Source: Stutzerimonas frequens (GTDB taxonomy: Bacteria; Pseudomonadota; Gammaproteobacteria; Pseudomonadales; Pseudomonadaceae). From it: a stretch of DNA of 64,000 nucleotides. The position numbers were made by a program, and so were the translations under genes. The first letter of the stretch is position 1, and each line of letters begins with the position of its first letter. Location: positions 62,001 through 126,000 of the forward strand of contig NZ_JAMOHM010000001.1 in the NCBI RefSeq assembly GCF_024448335.1, in the 5' to 3' direction. The notes under the pieces are model-generated. The model ran no database searches. It was not told where the DNA came from and saw only the letters and a list, made by a program, of their open reading frames with translations. This document shows positions 60,019-64,000 of the stretch, piece by piece.

Positions 60019-60495
60019 ATGCTCAACCCAGATCTCTGGACCTTCGCCCTGCACTGCTACGCACGAGAGGGGGTCGAGACCGCCTGCCTGGAACTGCAAA
60101 GTCAGGGGGCGGATGTCTGTGTGCTGATCTGCGCGGCCTGGCTGGAGGTACGCGGAGTGGCATGCAGTCCGGAGCGGATGCGTGCGCTGGAAGAAGTCGC
60201 CGCACCCTGGCGACACAGGGTGGTGGAGCCACTGCGCGAACTGCGCCAGGCATGGCGCTCGCCAGCAGAACAGGACGAAGCCTTGCGAGAACTGCGCGAA
60301 GCGCTCAAGACGCTGGAACTGCAAGCTGAGCGCAGCCTGCTGGAGCGGCTGCAGACGGCAAGCTGCGAATGGAGCGAAAGCGCCGGTGCCGACCGCTGGT
60401 TGAGCGATCTTGGGCCGAATGGTGGTTGCCGCGTTGCGCTGGAAACCCTGCGCAACGCGGCTTATCAGACTCAGCTGGAGCTGGCAGCTTTCTGA
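60019..60495 (+). CDS. TIGR02444 family protein
   Basis: A 158-residue all-helical cytoplasmic protein beginning NPDLWTFALHCYAREGVETA, with WRHRVVEPLRELRQAWR in the middle; these match the short TIGR02444 proteins often found next to ABC-F genes in pseudomonads. The function is unknown. Its 3' end overlaps that of algP (opposite strand) by 25 bases, so the last residues of both proteins are read from the same DNA. Confidence 0.82.
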   Translation: MLNPDLWTFALHCYAREGVETACLELQSQGADVCVLICAAWLEVRGVACSPERMRALEEVAAPWRHRVVEPLRELRQAWRSPAEQDEALRELREALKTLELQAERSLLERLQTASCEWSESAGADRWLSDLGPNGGCRVALETLRNAAYQTQLELAAF

Positions 60496-61304
60496 GTCCC
60501 GGTGCGCTTGGCTGCAGGTTTGCGAGCAGCAGGCTTTTTCGCCGCGGGCTTGGCTGCCGTGGGCTTGGCCGCTGCCTCAGCCGCAACGGGCGCAGCCTTG
60601 TTGGCGGATTGCGCGGCAGCAGCGGGGCTGGCCACAGTGGCCGAGCGTGCACGGGCTGGAGCCTTAGCCGTTGCAGGGCGTGTAGCCGCAGGCTTGGCCG
60701 CGGCAGCGGCCGAGGTCTTCGCGGCTGTCTTGGTCGGAGCTTTTGCCGGAGCCTTGGCTGGCGCTTTAGCAGCCGGCGCCGTCGCTGCCTTGGTGGTCGG
60801 GGCCTTGGCGGATGCTGCCGATTGGGCTGCAGCCGGGGCGACCTTGCTAGCAGGCTTGCGCGCAGCCGGACGGGAGGGTGCGGCGGGCTTGACAGCAGTC
60901 GCAGACTGGCTGCGCAAGGCCTTGTCAGCATCATCGGCAACCTTGCGGATACCCTGGGCCAGCTTCAGGCTCTGCTCAGAATCGCGCTTGAGATCGGCCA
61001 GGTAGGTCAGGGTTTCGCTCTGCCGGCTCTGCAGCAATGCGAGGGACTCTTCCAACTCGCCGAGCCGGGAGCGCGCCTTGACCTGTGCCTTGGCCTTGCC
61101 CGCATTGCCGGCGTCGTCCAGCTTGGCACGGACCTTGGTCAGCTTGTCCTGAGCCTTGCCTCGCTGCTTCTGCAGCTTGGCAAGCGTGCTTTCGGCATCC
61201 TTGATCGCCCGAGCGCAGGCCTGGTCAAGGTGGTCAATCAGACTGAGGGAAAGCTGCTGCAGCAAATGCAGCGGGGTGGTAACCGACTTCTTCTTCGCGG
61301 GCAT
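60471..61304 (-). CDS. algP: AlgP-like histone-like protein with Lys-Ala-Pro-rich tail
   Basis: A 277-residue protein in two parts. Residues 1-125 are charged and helical, with coiled-coil character (STLAKLQKQRGKAQDKLTK). Residues 130-277 are almost only Ala, Lys, Pro, Thr and Ser in KAPAKAP and KPAAKKPAARK runs, like the tail of eukaryotic histone H1. This is the layout of P. aeruginosa AlgP (AlgR3), described as a DNA-binding regulator near alginate genes, and the neighbour algQ agrees. The start MPAKKKSVT at 61304 has AGGAGG upstream. Its 3' end overlaps the TIGR02444 gene. Confidence 0.88.
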   Translation of the reverse strand: MPAKKKSVTTPLHLLQQLSLSLIDHLDQACARAIKDAESTLAKLQKQRGKAQDKLTKVRAKLDDAGNAGKAKAQVKARSRLGELEESLALLQSRQSETLTYLADLKRDSEQSLKLAQGIRKVADDADKALRSQSATAVKPAAPSRPAARKPASKVAPAAAQSAASAKAPTTKAATAPAAKAPAKAPAKAPTKTAAKTSAAAAAKPAATRPATAKAPARARSATVASPAAAAQSANKAAPVAAEAAAKPTAAKPAAKKPAARKPAAKRTGTQKAASSS

Positions 61305-61408
61305 GGAGGCGCCTCCTGGCAGGAACGGTGCCCCCATACTAGACGGCCGGCTCTAGCGCCGCCAGCGCCCGCCGAGCGGCTCCGGCCGGCAGCGACATGG
61401 CCACCATC

Positions 61409-61876
61409 TCATGCGGTAGTGGCGTCTGCCTGTTTGTGCGCGTTATGCAGGACTTCGATCAGGCAGTCTTCCAGCTCGAAGCGCTCATGCAGCAGCTGGC
61501 CCAGCTGCTTGAGCTCGTCGGCCAAGCCTGGGCTACCCAGGCAATCGCCCTTCTCGCAACGATCATTGAAGCCCAACGCAACCTTGGTGATGGTCTCGAT
61601 ACGCGGGTAGATCTGCTTGGCCAACTCGATCGCGCGAGCATCGCCGAACGCTTCGGCCTCGGCGAGCAGTTGTTCGTAGATTTCGAAGTGGCCGGCCGAG
61701 ACGTAGTCGACCAGGTATTCGCAGAACCGCTGCAGTGCCTGTCGAGCGGTCGCGTCGCGATCGGTATGCAACTCGTGATAGGCATTGATCAGTGCATGGC
61801 GCTCGTGCAGCCAGCGATCGATCAGCAGATGTACACCACCCCAGCGTTCCTGGGCATTGCGACAGCTCTCGAGCAT
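61409..61876 (-). CDS. algQ: Anti-sigma-70 factor AlgQ (Rsd family)
   Basis: A 155-residue helical protein of the Rsd/AlgQ family. The N-terminal segment [18 protein letters not shown] is the conserved sigma-70-binding part, and [12 protein letters not shown] is near the end. Family members bind region 4 of sigma-70 and shift RNA polymerase toward other sigma factors; AlgQ also affects alginate and virulence gene expression in P. aeruginosa. GAGGACATC precedes the ATG at 61876. It lies between algP and dsbB, in the same order as in P. aeruginosa. Confidence 0.93.
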   Translation of the reverse strand: MLESCRNAQERWGGVHLLIDRWLHERHALINAYHELHTDRDATARQALQRFCEYLVDYVSAGHFEIYEQLLAEAEAFGDARAIELAKQIYPRIETITKVALGFNDRCEKGDCLGSPGLADELKQLGQLLHERFELEDCLIEVLHNAHKQADATTA

Positions 61877-62128
61877 GATGTCCTCACTTCCCTAATCGAT
61901 GATGCTTTTACGCCATTCCGAGACGTTTTTCTGTCTTTCGGTATCGGCCCTGGGTGAGTGGCGGCAGCGGATGGCGAAAATCCGTCACCGCAGGAGCAGA
62001 CTATGCCGCGCTGCTCGATGCATCAAGCGAAAAGCCGACGAATCTCACAAGCGCACCTAGCCGCTGCACGTCCATGAGAAGACCCTGCTAGCGCAACGGG
62101 AGTTCGACGGTAAGAAGGAAAGTTTTGC
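61877..62128 (-). other. algQ-dsbB intergenic region
   Basis: A 252-bp gap on the minus strand between dsbB (upstream) and algQ (downstream). It should hold the algQ promoter. I saw no ORF with a ribosome site and no strong hairpin. Confidence 0.4.
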
Positions 62129-62620
62129 TCAGTCGCGGCGCAATAGCTGCGCCAGACAGACAATGGCCATGCCGATGAAGGCCAGTAGACTCCACTCGGG
62201 AATGCTCAGCCCCAGCATCGTCCAGCTCACTTCGGCACACTCCGCGGTGCCGTGCAGCACCAGACGGGCGATTTCCTGGAAGGGCAACGCTTCCATCATG
62301 TATTCCAGGCTCGGCAGGCAGCTCGGCAGCTGATCGGCCGGCACACTCTGCAACCAGATCTGGCGAATGGCAGTGGCGCTGCCGAACAGTACGAACAACA
62401 GGCCGACACCAGCGTAAACGCGCCGCCCGGTCTTGGCCGGTCCGTGAATCGCAGCCACCAGGCAGGTCAGGCCGAAGGCGATCACGCAGATGCGCTGGAC
62501 AATGCACAGTGGGCACGGCGCCAGGCCCATTACGTGTTCCATGTAGAGCGCAACGACGATCAGCAGCGCGCTTCCGATAAAAGCGAGAAGGAACAGGGAA
62601 CGTGGGCTGGCCAGACGCAT
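62129..62620 (-). CDS. dsbB: Disulfide bond formation protein DsbB
   Basis: A 163-residue quinone-reducing inner membrane protein with four membrane segments. The first periplasmic pair is Cys36-Pro-Leu-Cys39 (APCPLC) and the second pair Cys101 (PSCLPS) and Cys128 (AECAEVSW). It reoxidises DsbA and passes electrons to ubiquinone. The position next to algQ and hemY matches the dsbH/dsbB1 locus of P. aeruginosa, which has two DsbB paralogues, so this may be the second copy. Confidence 0.9.
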   Translation of the reverse strand: MRLASPRSLFLLAFIGSALLIVVALYMEHVMGLAPCPLCIVQRICVIAFGLTCLVAAIHGPAKTGRRVYAGVGLLFVLFGSATAIRQIWLQSVPADQLPSCLPSLEYMMEALPFQEIARLVLHGTAECAEVSWTMLGLSIPEWSLLAFIGMAIVCLAQLLRRD

Positions 62621-62739
62621 GGTGGCTCCGCTTGCAAGGGAAAGTCCGCTACGGTAGTGGAAACCTGGACAGCCTTACAAGCGGCGAGAAAGACCCGCGC
62701 AAGCGTCAAGCCCGGCACATGGCGGACCTGACGAGCCGG

Positions 62740-63960
62740 TCACAGAGTCGCGGGCAGATTGCGATCGAGCAAACCGACGCCCTGCTGGAACAGGCGATTG
62801 CTGCTTTCGGTATCGCCCAGTTGCGCCAGGAGACGCGCCAGCTCGGCGCAGGTCTCCGGGCGGTGGTCGAAGCGTAGGCTCGCCTCGAAATAGTCGCGCG
62901 CCTTGCCCCATAGCTCGTTGCGCAGACTGAGCCGTCCCAGCGCAAGCAGCAGCACGGGGTTTTGCGGATGATCCTTGAGCCAGCCTTCGGCATGCGCCAG
63001 CTGGCGCGCCGGATCACGCCCGAGTACGCGGCCGTAGCGTTCCACCAGTCGATCGTCGTACTGCCGTTTGATCGCCGCGTAGAGAACCTCCTCGGCTTTC
63101 CCCTGGGCACCGAGGCGAGCGAGTCCGTCGGCGTAGGCGCGCACCACCAGTGGCTCCCCTCGCAGTGCGCTGGGGACGGTCTGCCAACGCTGATTCAGCG
63201 CCTCGATGCTCGCCTCCGGAGCCAGCTCGGACGGCTGCCCGGCCTGTTCGACCGCCGCCGTCCAGGCCAACACTTCCAGCTCGCTTAGCTTGGCCGCTGG
63301 CAGCACGCGATGCTTGCGCAGCTCCGGCAGCAGCCGACACAGCGCTGCCCAGTCCTCGAGCTGGACATACAGCTGTTGCAGCAGCGTCAGTACATAGGGA
63401 TGTCGCGGATGGTCGTTCTGCAGCTCGCTGAGCGAGGCGCGCGCCTCGACATACTGGCCGCGAGCAATCTGCAGCTGCGCCTGGGTCAGGCCGATCGCCA
63501 ACGCCGCCTCGGGTTCACGCTCGCGAGCCTTCTGCAGCAGCTCATCGCTCTGGGCATACTCGCCCAGCTCGTTGGCCGCCCGCGCTGCGCCCAGATAATG
63601 CACCAACGGCTGCCGATCCTTCTCGGCGGCCAGTTGCAGGTGATTGAGCGCCGGCGCCCATTGGCCTTCGGCAAGCTCGCGCAGGCCGCTGCGGGACGCC
63701 TTCTCCACACGGCGTTCGCGATGGCGACGCGACCATGGGTTGACCAGCGCACCGGAGATTTGCAACAGCCCCAGCAGCCAGTGCACCACAACGGCCACCA
63801 GCCACAGGCTTGCGACCAGGGCAAGGAAGACCCAGAAGCTCGACTCGTAGCGGAACTGATCATATGTGATCAGCACGTAGCCAGCGCTCTGGCTGATCGC
63901 CCAGCCGAGGAATCCGGCAACGGCAAGCAGCAGAATGAGTAGCAACGCCAGTCTTTTCAT
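62740..63960 (-). CDS. hemY: HemY-type TPR membrane protein
   Basis: A 406-residue protein with two N-terminal membrane segments (about 4-24 and 41-65, LALVASLWLVAVVVHWLLG) and a long cytoplasmic or periplasmic stretch of tetratricopeptide-like helices (EGQWAPALNHLQLAAEKD, LWGKARDYFEASLRF). This is the proteobacterial HemY of the hemX-hemY cluster and is unrelated to protoporphyrinogen oxidase, although the names are shared. It overlaps the hemX stop by four bases. Its exact role in tetrapyrrole metabolism is not established. Confidence 0.9.
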   Translation of the reverse strand: MKRLALLLILLLAVAGFLGWAISQSAGYVLITYDQFRYESSFWVFLALVASLWLVAVVVHWLLGLLQISGALVNPWSRRHRERRVEKASRSGLRELAEGQWAPALNHLQLAAEKDRQPLVHYLGAARAANELGEYAQSDELLQKAREREPEAALAIGLTQAQLQIARGQYVEARASLSELQNDHPRHPYVLTLLQQLYVQLEDWAALCRLLPELRKHRVLPAAKLSELEVLAWTAAVEQAGQPSELAPEASIEALNQRWQTVPSALRGEPLVVRAYADGLARLGAQGKAEEVLYAAIKRQYDDRLVERYGRVLGRDPARQLAHAEGWLKDHPQNPVLLLALGRLSLRNELWGKARDYFEASLRFDHRPETCAELARLLAQLGDTESSNRLFQQGVGLLDRNLPATL

Positions 63961-64000
63961 GTGCGCTGGGCCTCCTGCTCGGCATCCTGCGTCTCGGGCT
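63957..64000 (-). CDS. hemX: 3' end of hemX (partial, cut by window edge)
   Basis: Reading the minus strand from base 64000, an open frame gives ...PETQDAEQEAQRT and stops with TGA at 63957-63959, overlapping the hemY ATG by four bases. Position and coupling identify it as the last codons of hemX, a uroporphyrinogen-III C-methyltransferase-like or membrane protein; only 14 codons are visible, so the call rests on synteny. Confidence 0.6.
   Translation of the reverse strand, partial: PETQDAEQEAQRT

Noticed and set aside
62740-63960. Protoporphyrinogen oxidase HemY
   Set aside because: No FAD motif; the protein has two membrane segments and TPR-like helices, the other protein family named HemY.

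Overview
The window is 64 kb of high-GC gammaproteobacterial chromosome. Gene content and order fit Pseudomonas sensu lato (the hemE-gltD-gltB, aroB-aroK, pilQ-pilP-pilO-pilN-pilM, ponA, maeB, rpmE, priA, argS and the ubiD, rho, trxA, ppx, ppk, hemB ... algP, algQ, dsbB, hemY, hemX neighbourhoods). The Pseudomonas stutzeri group is my best guess, but species cannot be fixed by reading alone. No rRNA, tRNA, insertion sequence, prophage or CRISPR array was seen.

Region 1 (1-13311, + strand) is the downstream part of an aryl polyene (flexirubin/xanthomonadin-type pigment) gene cluster. It is cut by the left edge, so the carrier proteins and other early genes should lie upstream. Thirteen tightly overlapping genes encode an AMP ligase fused to a dehydratase, a glycosyltransferase, a lysophospholipid-type acyltransferase, a MIO-type aromatic ammonia lyase, a thioesterase, a LolA-like carrier, an MMPL exporter, a FAD enzyme with flavin-halogenase motifs, a lipoprotein, two ketosynthases, a second dehydratase and a ketoreductase. 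The inferred scheme is: the lyase makes an aryl acrylate starter, the ligase loads it, the ketosynthases, reductase and dehydratases build the polyene on carrier protein, and the LolA-like, MMPL, lipoprotein and acyltransferase genes place the lipid in the outer membrane. Two small genes of unknown role follow (13342-14190).

Region 2 (14212-42228) is core chromosome: a LysR regulator divergent from an MFS transporter; hemE; glutamate synthase gltBD; a membrane AAA-SPOR protein at the damX position; aroB and aroK; the pilMNOPQ type IV pilus assembly operon; ponA; maeB; a thermonuclease-like protein; rpmE; priA; argS and a SPOR-domain protein. The pil genes look lower in GC than their neighbours.

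Region 3 (42281-64000) joins a ferredoxin-reductase-like gene, ubiD, rho, trxA, ppx, ppk, hemB, elbB, a thioesterase, an MHYT-GGDEF-EAL signalling protein, a DUF188 protein, a LysE exporter, a TerC protein, a small MscS channel, an ABC-F ATPase, a TIGR02444-type protein, algP, algQ, dsbB, hemY and the last codons of hemX. From memory of P. aeruginosa PAO1 these blocks are not adjacent there, so a rearrangement point probably lies near 42230-42280.

The most interesting items are the halogenase-like enzyme inside the aryl polyene cluster, the ligase-dehydratase fusion, the unusual selectivity pair in the ammonia lyase, and an exact 25-bp tandem duplication across the hemB stop codon.
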